Source of the DNA: Trichoplax adhaerens
Taxonomy: Eukaryota; Placozoa; Uniplacotomia; Trichoplacea; Trichoplacidae
Assembly: GCF_000150275.1 (NCBI RefSeq)
Contig: NW_002060946.1
Span: forward strand, 1,625,362 to 1,689,361
Direction: 5' to 3'
Length of the DNA: 64,000 bases
The notes beneath the pieces are model-generated. The model was not told the DNA's origin. It was given only the letters and a program-made list of their open reading frames with translations, and searched no databases. Both the position numbers and the translations under genes were made by a program. This document shows, one piece after another, positions 63,655-64,000 of this stretch (within the stretch, counting starts at the first letter, position 1; each line of letters starts with the position of its first letter).

Positions 63655-64000
63655 TATGATGTGTCAGTAAGAAGGGAAGAAATGATCGGATTCCATCTCC
63701 AGCACGACGATGATGTGTAATTTAGTGAAGGGAAGAAGTCATTGGATTGTATCCTAGGTAGGACGATGATGTGCAATTTAGTGAAGGGAAGAAGCCATTG
63801 GATTGTATCCAAGGTAGGACGATGATGTGCAATTTAGTGAAGGGAAGAAGCCATTGGATTCTTTCCTAACTACGACGATGATGTGCAAGAAAAGAAAGAA
63901 GCCATTGGATTGTATCCTAAGGTACGACGATGATGTGCAATTTAGTGAAGGGAAGAAGCCATTGGATTGTATCCAAGGTAGGACGATGATGTGCAATTAG
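63655..64000. repeat. ~56 bp minisatellite, six copies, running off the window end
   Basis: GATGATGTG recurs at about 63709, 63764, 63821, 63877, 63929 and 63984 (spacings 52-57). Units contain GAAGGGAAGAAGCCATTGG and TTGTATCC-AGGTAGGAC. The two minus-strand open frames here are translations of the repeat. Confidence 0.92.

Noticed and set aside
1-64000. CRISPR arrays, riboswitches, bacterial promoters or terminators
   Set aside because: The window is spliced eukaryotic DNA. The regular arrays have no unique spacers between short repeats; whole units of 56-450 bp are repeated.

Overview
This is eukaryotic, animal-type DNA: AT-rich, no operons, genes broken into many short exons by compact GT-AG introns, and wide spacers filled with degenerate tandem repeats. 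The families present (FOXP-type forkhead factor, RAD54L2/ARIP4 helicase, eIF4E2/4EHP-like protein, HEMK1 methyltransferase) indicate a metazoan. Base composition, intron style and repeated TACAGTA/TACTGTAC words would suit a placozoan (Trichoplax-like). That is inference, because no species-diagnostic locus is present.

Layout. 1-1915: spacer. 1916-5590 (minus): complete 13-exon FOXP gene, 564 codons, with C2H2 finger, leucine zipper and forkhead domain. 5591-17957: about 12 kb of repeat-rich spacer with a 50-N gap. 18017-25032 (plus): RAD54L2/ARIP4-like helicase copy A, whose 3' end is broken by a roughly 1.5 kb insertion and which contains a second 50-N gap. 25158-29500: insertion, remnant exons and repeat arrays. 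29594-36035 (plus): RAD54L2/ARIP4-like copy B, 21 exons, about 1031 codons. A small antisense membrane-protein reading frame lies in its first intron. 36640-43578 (minus): acidic, internally repeated protein with a C-terminal CaaX box, probably joined to a lysine/histidine-rich first exon 5 kb upstream. 43600-47880: repeats and a nested inverted repeat. 47889-49301 (minus): eIF4E2-like gene, first exon not found. 49310-54300: spacer with a 190 bp array. 54326-59287 (plus): complete 10-exon HEMK1, 314 codons, with a 2.9 kb repeat-filled first intron. 59290-64000: spacer with four arrays.

The genes are not an operon and share no pathway. The most interesting signal is the helicase pair. Its 5' parts and 3' ends have diverged, but about 3.1-3.3 kb in the middle, introns included, is almost identical. 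That is the pattern expected of recent gene conversion between tandem copies. Each copy also carries its own possible lesion. All exon structures were read by eye from splice consensus, phase continuity and family similarity; no transcript or database search was available.
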